From: Nostoc sp. XA010
Lineage (GTDB): Bacteria; Cyanobacteriota; Cyanobacteriia; Cyanobacteriales; Nostocaceae
Length of the DNA: 64,000 nucleotides
Assembly: GCF_020829625.1 (NCBI RefSeq)
Contig: NZ_JAIVFX010000004.1
Span: 365,426-429,425 of the forward strand
Direction of reading: 5' to 3'
In this document: one piece after another, positions 27,522 through 38,191 of the stretch
How positions within the stretch are numbered: position 1 is the stretch's first letter
Layout of the letters: every line of letters begins with the position of its first letter
Translations under genes and position numbers: made by a program
Notes under the pieces: model-generated
Databases searched by the model: none
The model's input: only the letters and a program-made list of their open reading frames with translations
Told to the model about the DNA's origin: nothing

Positions 27522-28571
27522 ATTCCCCCCAACCTACGCCACTTTATACAACTGGGAGAATCTTAAAAGTCGTGTTGTTAATGGGTTTGGGGCATGTTTA
27601 GTGCGTAAGTCCTAGTTTTCCAGGCTCACCCTGAAGGAGCCTAACAGTCCAGAATAAAGCTTGATTATTCACTCTTGAACTCGCCTTTACAAATTATCAA
27701 AATTAAAGCATGAGCCTAATTACAACAGTTGGGCGGTCTTTATATTGCCACTCAGAACTTATTGATGCAATTGTTTGTAACGAGAAACACACAATTTATT
27801 GAACTTTTATCTTTCCTTTGAGAGATGGCTAAATACTAAGTAGGGGATTCTTTGATTAAATTTATTATTTTTGACATTATATTACAGTGCCAATTCCGTA
27901 TTTTATCAACAAAGGTGTTTTTTATGTAACAAAAGCATTTGAACGCACGTAAACTAGCTGTGATACCTCTAATATAAATGTACTTCTGAGGACGGATGAC
28001 TAAAGATATTCTTCTGTAGTTAAATTCCTGGGAGAGTAGGTTAAGATAATTTAAGAAAATAAGTTGAGGAGTAAAATTTGTTCATTTAAGCCAAACCCAG
28101 CACTGCAAATTTATTTATGTTGAGAATCAAACCACTCTACACCAATAGTTGGTCAAAGTCCTTAGTTAGTGAACCATAAACCTTAAGTTGGTTCTGGTGC
28201 AGGTGTAATTTAAATGTAAAATATCTTTTCTACTTATAGATTAAAAGTTTTGAACTCTTATCTAATAAGATTCCTTGACTAATCAAAATTTGATTCGTCT
28301 AAATTTTGTGTACCTATAAAAAGCTATTTGGTACAAGAACAATAAATTTTAAATATTTAGTTTTTTTAGGGAAATTTGGTTTAATAATTCCTGTTTTATT
28401 GGTATGATAAGTTTTGTTAACAGATTTAGTAATATTTTTTAATTTACTAACTAATATTATTTTTGAACAGCCTAACGGTGCCCCAAAGATTTTAGTAAGT
28501 TATGACTAAGTTATGACTATTAACTCATTAATGGCTATGGTACTGATTGATTACCAGGAGGAAGTAGGAAT

Positions 28572-30536
28572 ATGAATTCTGGCGATTCTACATTAGCTAG
28601 ATCAAATAATCAATGGGTACTACAACCAGAAGTAGAGATGAAGTTTGCTCAATCTCTAATAAATCACTCTGTAGATGCTGCCTTCTGTTTAGGAGAAAAC
28701 GCACAGTTTCTCTACGTCAACGATGCCACTTGTCGGATGACTGAGTATTCCCGTGAGGAATTACTTTCCATGAGGCTGCATGATATAGATATAGATTTTT
28801 CTCTACACAATTGGTCAGATATTAGCTCCCAGAATTCCCTTACCTTTAAATCTCGCTACCGGACAAAAAGAGGTCGGATATTTCTGGTAGAAATATCCAT
28901 TAGCCATGTAAAACAACAAGATATGGAATTTGGCTGTGCTTTTGCTCGTGAGATAAGTGATGAAATAGTAGAACTGAGCGTGCAAAAGTGGACTGATGAA
29001 TTAAGGGATGCCAAAGACAATTTGCAACAGGAATTTTCTCTACTCAAGACAAAAGAAGTAGAACTAGAAACATCTCTTTCTTTACTTCGTTCTACTCTCG
29101 AATCTACTGCCATTGGTATTGTTGCAGTTAACTTTGAGGGAGATATTCTGAGCTTGAATCAGAAATTTGTGGATATGTGGCAGATCCCGGAGTCCCTAAT
29201 ACTATCTAAGAAATGTCCTCTATGCAAAGCCTTTTTTGAGAAGCAACTTAAAGATCCCCAAGCCTTTAGTCGGCTGATTTGGGAAGTGTCTAGCCAATCT
29301 GATTTCGAGAGCTACGACATTTTAGAATTGAACGATGAAAGAGTTTTTGCACACTACTCTAAACCTCAGTGGCTCGATGGCAAAATTATTGGTAGAGTGT
29401 GGAGTATTTGGGACATTACTGAATCGAAACGAACTGAAGAAGCATTACGACTGAACGCAGTTAGATTTCGGACTTTAGCAGAAAGGACAGATACCAGCAC
29501 TTTTCTGATTCAAGGTGCGCGGCTTTGCTATATAAATCCAGCAGTAGAGCAACTCACTGGCTACACAAAAGAAGAACTGCTAACAGGCTTTGATATTCGC
29601 AGACTGATTAAAAACAAAAAACGCAGGCAGATACGTAAGCAGGGTGAAGCAGCTAACTTTGAATATCAGGAGATGAATATTCTGACAAAAAACGGCACAG
29701 AGCGCTGGCTAGCTTGCGCGGTTGTAATGCTGGATGGAGGGCTGGATTTTGGGGGAAAACCAGTAGAAATGATTACAGGCATTGATATTACCGATTACAA
29801 ATATGCAGAATTAGGTCTTAACCAAGCTTTAGAACAAGCAAAACAACTTAGCGAACTCAGAGCGCGTTTTCTTTCTATGGTTTGCCATCAATTCCGTACA
29901 CCACTGAATATTGTTTCATTTTCTAATAGCTTATTAAAGGAAGAAGTAGACAAACGTACACAGAAGAAAATCCAACCACTACTAGATCACATTCAAAAAG
30001 CTACCGAACAACTCAGTCAGATGTTGGATGATATTTTGTTCTTCTCTAAGGCAGAAGCAGCAAAAATAAACTGTGAACCCAAACCACTGGAGTTAGTTGG
30101 ATTCTGTAATGATTTAGTTGCCCAAATGCAGATAAGTGTTAGGCAAATTCCAATTAATTTTGTAAGTAAAGATAACTCTTTAACAGCCTGCATAGATAAA
30201 AAACTGTTAGAGCCGATTTTGAAGAATTTACTCGACAATGCAATCAAGTATTCTCCCTCGCACATTGCAATTGATTTGAGCCTTTATTGCAAAAATGAGA
30301 AAGTAATTTTTCAGGTTAAAGATAGGGGGATCGGTATTCCAGTAGCAGATCAACAACGAATATTTGAGCCATTTTACCGTGGTACTAATATTGATAGTAT
30401 ACCTGGTACTGGATTAGGGCTATCAATTCTTAAAACCCTTGTAGATTTACATCACGGTCAAGTCTCTGTAGAAAGTCAAGTGGGTGTGGGTACTACGTTT
30501 ACTGTGATGTTGCCATTAATCAAATCGGAGCTTTAG
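28572..30536 (+). CDS. Multi-PAS sensor histidine kinase adjoining the scytonemin cluster
   Basis: A 654-residue kinase without clear membrane segments, so probably cytoplasmic. It has three PAS domains: about 22-140 (LINHSVDAAFCLGENAQFLY), 170-290 (LESTAIGIVAVNFEGDIL) and 300-415 (FRTLAERTDTSTFLIQGARL). A HisKA domain follows with H439 in MVCHQFRTPLNIV, then an ATPase domain with LLDNAIKYS, DRGIGIP and GTGLGLSI. No phytochrome or GAF chromophore domain is present; light or redox sensing would need a PAS cofactor. Its ribosome site (AGGAGG) is strong. It matches the kinase gene next to the scytonemin cluster in N. punctiforme and is divergent from scyA, so it is the expected UV/stress sensor. 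The 125-bp gap to the next gene suggests a shared transcript. Confidence 0.9.
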   Translation: MNSGDSTLARSNNQWVLQPEVEMKFAQSLINHSVDAAFCLGENAQFLYVNDATCRMTEYSREELLSMRLHDIDIDFSLHNWSDISSQNSLTFKSRYRTKRGRIFLVEISISHVKQQDMEFGCAFAREISDEIVELSVQKWTDELRDAKDNLQQEFSLLKTKEVELETSLSLLRSTLESTAIGIVAVNFEGDILSLNQKFVDMWQIPESLILSKKCPLCKAFFEKQLKDPQAFSRLIWEVSSQSDFESYDILELNDERVFAHYSKPQWLDGKIIGRVWSIWDITESKRTEEALRLNAVRFRTLAERTDTSTFLIQGARLCYINPAVEQLTGYTKEELLTGFDIRRLIKNKKRRQIRKQGEAANFEYQEMNILTKNGTERWLACAVVMLDGGLDFGGKPVEMITGIDITDYKYAELGLNQALEQAKQLSELRARFLSMVCHQFRTPLNIVSFSNSLLKEEVDKRTQKKIQPLLDHIQKATEQLSQMLDDILFFSKAEAAKINCEPKPLELVGFCNDLVAQMQISVRQIPINFVSKDNSLTACIDKKLLEPILKNLLDNAIKYSPSHIAIDLSLYCKNEKVIFQVKDRGIGIPVADQQRIFEPFYRGTNIDSIPGTGLGLSILKTLVDLHHGQVSVESQVGVGTTFTVMLPLIKSEL

Positions 30537-30661
30537 TAGTTCCGAGTTATGAATGTTTAAATTAACAGAATTGTTAATTAACAGCTTAACAATCATAACT
30601 CTCGGAACGAATTAGTTAATCTCATGCCTATTTACATACTTCGCAAAGACTATACAAAATT

Positions 30662-31621
30662 ATGCAAGAATCACCTAAAAAAATTCTCGTTATTGAAGAT
30701 GATAACGTTACCCGCAATCTTTATTTAATGGGTCTTGAGGCTAAAGGTTTTGATACGATAGGTGCTGACAACGGTCTTGCTGGTATCCAACAAGCACAAG
30801 AGCATATACCCGACTTAGTAATTTGCGATATCACAATGCCTGATATGGATGGTTATAGCGTTTTAACTACGCTACGCCAAGATCCTGTTACAGCAATTAT
30901 TCCTTTCATTTTTCTGACTGGTAGTAGTACCAAAGCAGATGTTCGCAAAGCTATGGAATTGGGAGCAGACGACTATCTTACCAAACCTTCTACACTAGAC
31001 GAATTGCTCAGAGCGATCGCTATTCGCTTACAAAAGCAAGCTACTCTCCAATACTGGTGGGCGATGAAATTGGAGAAAGCTCCAAAATCAGTATTTGCAG
31101 ATAATACTAAAGCGATCGCTGTTGGTGGTGGTGTTGGCGTTGGCGAAGCGGTAGCGACGTTAAGAGCGTCAGCCTCTGGTACAGAAGCCTCTGGTAGAGA
31201 AACCTCTGTTAGAGAAGCCCCTGATACAGAAATCATGATCCCTCCCAAGTCAATTTTTCCCTACATTCCCCAATTAAAAGAAGTTTTTGACTTTATCGAA
31301 GCTAATTATCATCTAGGAATTACTTTGTGTGACGTGGCTGTTGCCGTTGGTTACTCCCCTGCTTACTTAACTAACAGAGTAGCAAAGCAAACAGGTGAGA
31401 CTGTAAACTGCTGGATTGTCAAACGCCGGATGGCAGGAGCACGTTTTCTACTCCAAAATAATGAGCAGACAGTTGAGAAAATAGCGAAAGCATTGGGCTA
31501 TCAGGATGTGTCTCATTTCTCCCGCCAGTTTCGCCAACATCACGGTTTACCTCCCCAAGCTTGGCGCAAAGAGCATCAACTTGTATCACAAAAACAGGTA
31601 AAAATTTGGCAAAATTGCTGA
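30662..31621 (+). CDS. Response regulator, REC plus AraC-type DNA-binding domain
   Basis: A 319-residue regulator. The receiver domain (1-125) has D13/D14, phosphoacceptor D56 (LVICDITMPDMDG), FLTGSS and the Lys in YLTKPS. The C-terminal AraC/XylS domain (~215-310) has two helix-turn-helices (GITLCDVAVAVGYSPAYLTN and TVEKIAKALGYQDVSHFSRQ). Between them is an unusual linker of Gly/Val and four 5-residue repeats (ASGTE, ASGRE, TSVRE, APDTE), encoded by four 15-bp units at 31172-31231. It is the cognate partner of the kinase upstream and the best candidate to bind the boxes before scyA and trpE; AraC proteins favour directly repeated sites. It ends 4 bp from the convergent AAA gene. Confidence 0.92.
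   Translation: MQESPKKILVIEDDNVTRNLYLMGLEAKGFDTIGADNGLAGIQQAQEHIPDLVICDITMPDMDGYSVLTTLRQDPVTAIIPFIFLTGSSTKADVRKAMELGADDYLTKPSTLDELLRAIAIRLQKQATLQYWWAMKLEKAPKSVFADNTKAIAVGGGVGVGEAVATLRASASGTEASGRETSVREAPDTEIMIPPKSIFPYIPQLKEVFDFIEANYHLGITLCDVAVAVGYSPAYLTNRVAKQTGETVNCWIVKRRMAGARFLLQNNEQTVEKIAKALGYQDVSHFSRQFRQHHGLPPQAWRKEHQLVSQKQVKIWQNC
31172..31231 (+). repeat. Four 15-bp repeats coding the response regulator linker
   Basis: Units start at 31172, 31187, 31202 and 31217 (for example gcctctggtacagaa). They follow a HIP1 site and a GGTGGT-rich stretch and preserve frame. They look like local tandem duplication within a non-conserved linker. Confidence 0.85.
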
Positions 31622-31625
31622 AACT

Positions 31626-32828
31626 TCAAATAAATAGTTGCGTAAACTCATATATTAAATCTACTCTGCCCTTACGTAACATGGCTGGATCTAATCTTTC
31701 AGTAGTGTTACAAGTCATCAACACAACTAAGCGTTGCTGCATCTGAATACCAGACTCATCAATTACACTCTGATACAAAGTGCCATCTAGCAAACTCAGA
31801 ATGTGTTCGGTTTTGTTATTGTATTGCGCTACCTCGGAAGCACGATTTTGCGCTAGATTATCAGCTTCGTTAATAACGATACAAATACGCTCTATGTAAG
31901 TCGGTGGGACAAAGTTAGCGATCGCATCATGATCTAAAATAAAAATTACATACCCCAAAGGTACAAGAATTTCTTTTGCTACTGCTTGTGTCCAGACTGT
32001 TTTACCAGTACCTGGTTGCCCATGTATAACAACCGCTAACTGGTTTTGATTCAGAATCGCTTGTTGTACAGAATCAGTAAAGTTTTGGATATCTGCTGGA
32101 AATGAGCGAATGTTAAATTGACTGTGAACCTTGCCTACACGACTTTGATATCCACTCAGCATCACTGCTAAGTCGTAAGTCGCTTTGTTAATTAGTGGCG
32201 CGAGATTTTTCGCCATTAAAGTATATTGTCGTCGCCCGCGATCGTAGGGGTCAATTTGTAACCAAACGTCATACTTCGCCCAGTAAGCATAAACAGTATT
32301 GATAACGTCTAAGCGTTCCCAGCTAACAAATCTATCTATAGGAAAATAAAAATCTCTTTCTGAGTAATACTGGGTAATGATGTCAGGATTACCCAACACT
32401 CCTAAAACTCGTAGTACAGTAATTTCTTGTAGTCGATTAAGAACATAATCAATGGGAATGCTACTACGACTAACGAATTGAACGATGGGTGTTTCCGTAC
32501 TCAAAACATCTTTGTAGCGATGATCTGGTGATTGAGGATCTGGCGTGATGTAATTCCAAAACTTTTCAACTTCGTAGCGGGTATTTTCAGATACAACATT
32601 TAATAAGTTAGCCCACCAAGCATAATTATTTCGTCCCAAAACATCAGCAAGATTACTCGCTAAATTCAAACTTTTTTGAGTTAATTCGCGGGAGTCACTA
32701 TACAACAGTTGCCACAAAAACTCCCAGTCTAATTCTCGGTTAAAGGGTCGCCAACCAGTAGCAAGCAAGCTTTGTCGGGTATTATTTGTCGGAGTGCCTT
32801 CATTACTTCTAAAATAGTCAAAATCCAT
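31626..32828 (-). CDS. AAA-family ATPase, function unknown
   Basis: A 400-residue protein. The N-terminal ~250 residues match nothing I recognise and are rich in Trp/Tyr and helices. The C-terminal part is an AAA module with Walker A VVIHGQPGTGKTVWTQ, Walker B-like ERICIVINEADNLAQ (the usual DE replaced by NE), sensor-1 LVVLMTCNTTERLDPAMLRKG and an arginine. This resembles AAA proteins that remodel partner proteins, such as the Vps4/BCS1 or MoxR type. It is convergent with the response regulator and followed upstream by a 548-bp gap. The role cannot be inferred; Walker B divergence may slow hydrolysis. Confidence 0.75.
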   Translation of the reverse strand: MDFDYFRSNEGTPTNNTRQSLLATGWRPFNRELDWEFLWQLLYSDSRELTQKSLNLASNLADVLGRNNYAWWANLLNVVSENTRYEVEKFWNYITPDPQSPDHRYKDVLSTETPIVQFVSRSSIPIDYVLNRLQEITVLRVLGVLGNPDIITQYYSERDFYFPIDRFVSWERLDVINTVYAYWAKYDVWLQIDPYDRGRRQYTLMAKNLAPLINKATYDLAVMLSGYQSRVGKVHSQFNIRSFPADIQNFTDSVQQAILNQNQLAVVIHGQPGTGKTVWTQAVAKEILVPLGYVIFILDHDAIANFVPPTYIERICIVINEADNLAQNRASEVAQYNNKTEHILSLLDGTLYQSVIDESGIQMQQRLVVLMTCNTTERLDPAMLRKGRVDLIYEFTQLFI

Positions 32829-33218
32829 ATTTATTAGTTATGTAGCGTTAATCGAGTTATTTAAGGTTAAGTATGAGATTTTGAAAAATTTTTCTCGTAA
32901 TATTAACTAATTGGGTACAAATGGTAATTTTATTTTCACCGCGCTGTACTGGCTAGGAAACCTTTTTAATCTAACTCATTCTTTATGTAATATACTATAA
33001 TACATAACAACTACCTGTGTCAACTTTTTTGACAAAGCAATTAGTTCTTAATGTGCCTGCGCCATTTATCCATCTCTAGGTGAGGACTAATGCCATCACC
33101 GTGGAATTGCTCATAAGATAAAGCACATAACCACATTTTGACTGATGCCATTTCTCTCATTGCTGGCTGGGCTACCCACACAAGTAGGAAAACCTCATCC
33201 AGCCTTGAATCTGTTAGG

Positions 33219-33289
33219 ATGCGTTAGGGCTAATGTCCATAACGCACCGAAAATATGGGATGGTGCGTTAGCCTAAGGCATAAGACACC
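33219..33289. repeat. Two GGTGCGTTA-type hairpin repeats
   Basis: The gap 32829-33376 (548 bp) has no gene. It contains atgcgtta…taacgcacc (33219-33248) and ggtgcgtta…taagacacc (33262-33289), relatives of the hairpin at 18295-18322. Two adjacent copies suggest tandem duplication of a palindromic repeat. Confidence 0.7.
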
Positions 33290-33376
33290 TTACAAAACTG
33301 CTGCCAGGGTTGGATTCCGATTAACCGTAGTATCAACCTATGTAGAGACGCAAAATTTCGCGTCTTTTCTAATTAA

Positions 33377-34540
33377 TCAAGTTGAATATTTGCCATTAAT
33401 TTCTATATAGCCCTCTGAAAGATCGCAACCCCATACAGTTGCAGAGGCATCACCAATATTGAGGCTAACATGAATTCTTACTTGTTCTTTAGACATGATT
33501 TGCCGCAACTGTTCCAGATTTTCATCAGTTAAGCTATTAGGATAAACTTTCACATTATCAAAACTAATAACAACTATCTCTGGATTTATCTGCTGTTCAT
33601 TTTCACATTTACCTATAGCCATAGCAACACGTCCCCAATTCGGATCTGCTCCATAGACGGCGGTTTTTACTAATGGTGAATTCACAATTGCTTTAGCTAC
33701 TGTTTTAGCTTGTGCATAGTTAGTCGCTGAATCTACAGTCACCTCAATAATTTTGGTAGCACCTTCTGCATCTCTGGCAATTTTCAGCACCAATTCTTGT
33801 GCAACTTCTTGCAATGCACTGGCAAAATCTGCTTCTGAAACTTCACCGGCTATTCCATTAGCTAGAATCACGGCGGAGTCACTAGTAGAAGTGTCAGTGT
33901 CTACACTCAGGCAGTTAAAGGTTTTATCTATAGTAGAGCGAAAAATAGAACGAAGGCTATTTGCAGAAATTGCCGCGTCAGTAAAAAAGAAAGTTAGGAG
34001 GGTAGCCATATTAGGCTCAATCATGCCAACACCTTTAGCAATTCCTACCAGTTTGGCATTGCCTATTTGTCGTGTTGCTAGTTTTGGTACTGTATCGGTG
34101 GTCATAATACCACGGGCTGCGGCATGAAAATCAGCATTAGTCAAATTTTTCCCCAATCCTAATAAACCTGCCCGGATTTTTTCAATCGGGTAACGTCTGC
34201 CAATTACACCTGTAGAAGCTATCACAATATTATGTGCAGCAATTCCAGTTTCAGTTGCAACTAATTGCAGAACCTCTTGGGCGTCAGCGATACCAACAGA
34301 ACCATTAGCTACATTTGCATTCTTAGATATAACAACAATTCCTTGTGCTTGTGAATCTTTTAAATTATTACGGCTAATAGTAACGCTTGGCCCGGCAAAA
34401 AGACTTTGAGTAAAGACTCCATCAGCAACACAAGGAACTGATGATTTAATAAATACAAAATCATCAGTTGAATCTCGTATTCCTAAATTAGTGATAAATG
34501 CACTAAAACCTTGAGGTGTGGAAGATATAGGTAATGACAT
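33377..34540 (-). CDS. argJ: ArgJ, ornithine acetyltransferase/N-acetylglutamate synthase
   Basis: A 387-residue ArgJ-family protein, slightly shorter than the usual ~410. The self-cleavage site is GVGMIEPNMATLL, where T180 becomes the N-terminal nucleophile of the beta chain. STGVIGRRYPIEKI and SVDTDTSTSDSAVILANG are also family landmarks, as is AVYGADPNWGRVAMAIGK. It transfers acetyl from N-acetylornithine to glutamate in arginine synthesis. Cyanobacteria can carry a second ArgJ-like gene, and the slightly diverged N terminus leaves open that this is a paralogue. Confidence 0.88.
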   Translation of the reverse strand: MSLPISSTPQGFSAFITNLGIRDSTDDFVFIKSSVPCVADGVFTQSLFAGPSVTISRNNLKDSQAQGIVVISKNANVANGSVGIADAQEVLQLVATETGIAAHNIVIASTGVIGRRYPIEKIRAGLLGLGKNLTNADFHAAARGIMTTDTVPKLATRQIGNAKLVGIAKGVGMIEPNMATLLTFFFTDAAISANSLRSIFRSTIDKTFNCLSVDTDTSTSDSAVILANGIAGEVSEADFASALQEVAQELVLKIARDAEGATKIIEVTVDSATNYAQAKTVAKAIVNSPLVKTAVYGADPNWGRVAMAIGKCENEQQINPEIVVISFDNVKVYPNSLTDENLEQLRQIMSKEQVRIHVSLNIGDASATVWGCDLSEGYIEINGKYST

Positions 34541-34687
34541 TTTTCTGAATTTAATAATTTAGATTAATTATCTCATACCATTTACAAAAATATTTATGAC
34601 ACATAAATCGGTTGTAGAGGCTTATATATGCTTCTAGCAATGTATATGTTGCAGAAATTTTATAAAACTTTAATAGAAGCTAAAAAC

Positions 34688-36202
34688 CTATAAATCAGTT
34701 AATGTGACCGTAAATATCGTCCATCCATTACTACTTTCTACTTGAATATTTGCTTGCAGTTGTTCGACTAATTTCTGTACTATAGGTAAACCTAATCCCG
34801 AACCACCTTGATTCCAGATGTCTGCATTGGTAACGCGATAAAATTTCTCAAAGATTCGTGGTAACTCTGTTACCGAAATTTCTGCTGAATTACTGATAGT
34901 AATAATAGTTTTTGCCGGCGCTTCCGAGGAATTTTGATGTACAGTTAGAGCAATTTTACCACCCGCAGGTGTGTATTTACAGGCATTATTGACCAATTCT
35001 ATTAAAATTCGTTCCAAGCTAATGCCATCTGATAACAACGGCGGGAGATTTGAAGCGAGATTTATCTGTAGAGTTTGCTGATGTTCTTGAACACGGATTT
35101 GAAATGGCTCAATAACCCAAGGTAACCACTGTTGTAAGAGCAAGGAATCAGGTGTCATCACTGCATAGGATGAGCTTTCCAGCCGTTGTAAGTCTAGTAG
35201 ATCGTTAATTAATCCTAGCTCGCGATCGCACTCACCTTCCATCAACTGTAAATAGCGTTCAGCTTCTTCAGTAACAGGAGATAATTGTATCATTTGAATC
35301 ATTAACTTTATATTACTTAGAGGCGATCGCAGTTCATGGGAAACTAAATTCAAAAAGTCAGTTTTGAGTTGATTTATCTCCTCCCATTGCACCACAAGTT
35401 GCTCTTGCTCAATTTGCTTTTGACGCGCCTCAATCGCCCGTTTGCGCTCAGTAATATCTCGAAAAACTAATACAGCACCTGTAATATTATCTTGATCATC
35501 TTTGATTGGTGCAACACTGTCATCAATTGGGATTTCTCCACCGTCTTTAGTAATCAGAATAGTTTCTGCTGGAATACTGACGATCATACCATTTTGAAGA
35601 ACTTTTATGATTGGGCTTTCAATAGAGTTATGAGTTTCTGCATTAGCAATATTGAAGATTTCTGATGAATTTCTACCATAAGCTTCTTCTTGTTTCCATC
35701 CGGTTAGATTTTCAGCAACCGGATTCATAAAAGTTATCAATTCTTGCATGTCGCTAGCAATAACACCATCGCTGATACTTTTTAAAAGTGCATCTAGCCA
35801 TTTTTTATTTACCTTTAATTGCCTTTTTAAACTATGTTTAGTTAGACTTATTTCAATATTTATTTGTAGTTCTCTTTCTTTAAAAGGTTTGATTAAGTAA
35901 GCAAAAGGCTCAGTTATTTTAGCTCGAATTAATGTGTTTTCATCTGCATAAGCAGTCAAATAAATTACTGGGATATCCAAACGTTTATAGATTTCTTCGG
36001 CAGCTTCTATCCCGTCCATTGACCCTTTCAGCTTAATATCCATTAGCACTAAATCGGGAGATATTTCTACTGCTTTATTAATTGCTTCTTCAGGAGAAGA
36101 AGCGATAGCAGGAACCCTGTAACCGAATTTTATCAGTCTATGCTGCAAATCTTTAGCAACAATAGCTTCATCTTCCACAACTAAAATTTTTCCCTTTGTC
36201 AT
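34688..36202 (-). CDS. Hybrid response regulator-PAS-histidine kinase
   Basis: A 504-residue protein with an N-terminal receiver domain (D55 in LVLMDIKLKGSMDG, Lys in YLIKPF), a PAS domain (about 130-250, LLKSISDGVIASDMQELITF, PAC VLVFRDITERKR), a HisKA domain (H289, FLNLVSHELRSPLSNIKLM) and an ATPase domain (NNACKYTPAGG, GSGLGLPIVQ). It is soluble. Its gene follows the ethylene-receptor-like kinase by 12 bp, so the membrane kinase probably phosphorylates its receiver, making a relay. The output partner is not in view. Confidence 0.9.
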   Translation of the reverse strand: MTKGKILVVEDEAIVAKDLQHRLIKFGYRVPAIASSPEEAINKAVEISPDLVLMDIKLKGSMDGIEAAEEIYKRLDIPVIYLTAYADENTLIRAKITEPFAYLIKPFKERELQINIEISLTKHSLKRQLKVNKKWLDALLKSISDGVIASDMQELITFMNPVAENLTGWKQEEAYGRNSSEIFNIANAETHNSIESPIIKVLQNGMIVSIPAETILITKDGGEIPIDDSVAPIKDDQDNITGAVLVFRDITERKRAIEARQKQIEQEQLVVQWEEINQLKTDFLNLVSHELRSPLSNIKLMIQMIQLSPVTEEAERYLQLMEGECDRELGLINDLLDLQRLESSSYAVMTPDSLLLQQWLPWVIEPFQIRVQEHQQTLQINLASNLPPLLSDGISLERILIELVNNACKYTPAGGKIALTVHQNSSEAPAKTIITISNSAEISVTELPRIFEKFYRVTNADIWNQGGSGLGLPIVQKLVEQLQANIQVESSNGWTIFTVTLTDL

Positions 36203-36214
36203 ATTTTAGTCATT

Positions 36215-38191
36215 TTATATTAATATAAATTTCACCTGGCATTTTACTCCAATAGCACCTTGGATATCGATATCTCCTGCAATTTGATTGGTTAAAGCAT
36301 CTACTAACTGCCACCCTAAAGAGGCCATATTTTTAAAATTGAAATTCGATGGTAAACCAATTCCATCATCACTAACTATAAGTGTAATCTGATGGTCAAT
36401 ATTTTTGCTCATTTCGATATAAATCGTACCATTTCTACCTTTTGGAAACGCATATTTTAAAGAATTAGATACAAGTTCATGGATAATTAAGCTACAAGGG
36501 ATTGCTGTATCCAAGCCAAGAAATACTTGATCATCGATATTTACTCTCAGAGCGATCGCATCTTCGTTAACTTCATAAGCACTAAATAAACTTGCTACCA
36601 AATCTCGAATATATTCACCAAAATTAATCTTTGCTAAGTCTTGAGACTGATACAATTTTTCGTGAACTAAAGCCATTGATGCAATTCGCTGCTGGCTTTG
36701 TTTGAATATTACTAAATCCTCTTTATGTTTGATATAAGCAGATTGCAAGCTTAACAAACTAGAAATAACCTGTAAATTATTTTTCACCCGATGGTAAATT
36801 TCTTTTAATAACACCTCTTTTTCTAAGAGTGATGCTTGAATTTGTTCCTCCCACTGCTGGCGATCGCGCAGTGCAGCTTGCCGTTCGCTAATGTCTTCAA
36901 CCACAGAAATAAAATACTTTGGCTCCCCACTTGGTTCGCGCATTAAAGATACGGTAAGATTAACCCAAACTATGGAGCTATCTTTGCAGAAATAGCGTTT
37001 TTCTATCGAATAAGTTTGAATATTATCTGCTAAAATCTGATCAACATATTTCAGGTCAGCATCAAGATCATCAGGGTGAGTAATATCTTGAAAAGTTAGC
37101 AACTGTAGTTCTTCTAGTGTATAACCGACAATATCGCAAAGCCTCTGGTTAACTAACAACCATCTTCCATCTATAGCTACATGGGCGATGCCAACAGCAG
37201 CTTGATGGAATGCAGCACGGAATCGCTGTTCGCTTTCTCGCAATGCTTGTTCTATTCGCTGGCGCTCAGTAATTTCTGCCTCTAGTGATTGATTAATTCT
37301 TGTTAACTCTGCTGTCCGTTGCTCAACCTTGCTTTCTAGTTGGTTAAGTAGGCTACTTAGTGCCTTCTCTGCTTGCTTGCGCTCAGTGATGTCAGTATGT
37401 GAGCCTACCATCCGCACTACGTTACCATCTTGATCCCACAGTGCTTGACCTCGATCCAAAATCCATTTGTAAGTGCCATCTTTACATAAAAATCGATACT
37501 CGATAGCATAAAACGGTGTTTTATGAGCAAAATGGTCTTGAACTGCTTGTGTTACCCAGTCAAGATCATCAGGATGCACTCGTGTGAGGTATTCATCTAA
37601 ATAGTTAGAAATTTCCTCGTCTTCGTAACCGAGCATTTCCTTCCAGCGAACCGAAAAGAACATTTCATTGGTTTTAACATTCCAGTCCCAAATCCCATCA
37701 TTATTGCCGCGCAAAGCTAATTGCCAACGTTGTTCACTTTCCCTCAGCACCTCCTCAGCCCGTATGCGTTCAGCAATTTCCTTTGCTAATTGGGAGTTTG
37801 CAACCTCTAGTTGGGCAGGACTCGGTAGAGCCAGTGCCTGGGGTATTAATGGCAGAAGTTCTATGGCTGTCAATACTGAGATAAAAGCGGTGATAGCTTT
37901 AATTAACCCTGATAGCCAATAGGTAGGGTACCAAAGCGTCCACACATCCATTAAATGGGTTGTGCCACAAGCAACGATAAATATGCCAAACATTAGGAAC
38001 ATCCAGCCGAAAGGCACATCTCGCCGTTTACGGACAAAATAAACCAACATTACTGGAATTGAGTAATAAGCAAATCCAGTTAACACATCTGAAATCAGAT
38101 GCAACCATACCAATCCTGGTTTCCAGAGGTAGCAATGTCCGTGGGGAATAAACTGGCTAGTAGAGAAAAAATTATTTAAAAATTCCATCAT
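36215..38191 (-). CDS. Ethylene-receptor-like membrane histidine kinase with two PAS domains
   Basis: A 658-residue kinase. Residues 20-120 hold three membrane helices closely resembling the ethylene-binding domain of plant ETR1 and cyanobacterial SynEtr1. The copper ligands C75 and H79 (FIVACGTTH) and the conserved D35 and Y42 ([20 protein letters not shown]) are present. Two PAS/PAC domains follow (about 150-270 and 320-440), joined by a coiled coil, then a HisKA_2 domain (H467, [17 protein letters not shown]) and an ATPase ([20 protein letters not shown]). Unlike SynEtr1 it has no GAF photosensor. It is 12 bp upstream of the hybrid regulator gene, so the two form an operon. The ligand could be ethylene, Cu(I) or another small molecule. 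Confidence 0.9.
   Translation of the reverse strand: MMEFLNNFFSTSQFIPHGHCYLWKPGLVWLHLISDVLTGFAYYSIPVMLVYFVRKRRDVPFGWMFLMFGIFIVACGTTHLMDVWTLWYPTYWLSGLIKAITAFISVLTAIELLPLIPQALALPSPAQLEVANSQLAKEIAERIRAEEVLRESEQRWQLALRGNNDGIWDWNVKTNEMFFSVRWKEMLGYEDEEISNYLDEYLTRVHPDDLDWVTQAVQDHFAHKTPFYAIEYRFLCKDGTYKWILDRGQALWDQDGNVVRMVGSHTDITERKQAEKALSSLLNQLESKVEQRTAELTRINQSLEAEITERQRIEQALRESEQRFRAAFHQAAVGIAHVAIDGRWLLVNQRLCDIVGYTLEELQLLTFQDITHPDDLDADLKYVDQILADNIQTYSIEKRYFCKDSSIVWVNLTVSLMREPSGEPKYFISVVEDISERQAALRDRQQWEEQIQASLLEKEVLLKEIYHRVKNNLQVISSLLSLQSAYIKHKEDLVIFKQSQQRIASMALVHEKLYQSQDLAKINFGEYIRDLVASLFSAYEVNEDAIALRVNIDDQVFLGLDTAIPCSLIIHELVSNSLKYAFPKGRNGTIYIEMSKNIDHQITLIVSDDGIGLPSNFNFKNMASLGWQLVDALTNQIAGDIDIQGAIGVKCQVKFILI

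Larger units (their letters stand above)
26846..28571. other. Long regulatory intergenic region between scyA and the sensor kinase
   Basis: This is 1.7 kb without a credible gene. A short plus-strand frame at 27427-27615 overlaps a dispersed repeat and one of the repeated boxes, so I do not call it. The region holds three copies of a ~45-bp direct repeat, a 17-bp palindrome (27033-27049), and a dispersed repeat at 27424-27452 whose reverse complement matches 652-683. The 27.6-28.5 kb part is AT-rich and shows nothing I can name beyond a likely ribosome site for the kinase. Confidence 0.7.

Noticed and set aside
27427..27615. 62-codon frame upstream of scyA
   Set aside because: It starts in a dispersed repeat and runs through one of the 45-bp boxes; better explained as regulatory DNA.
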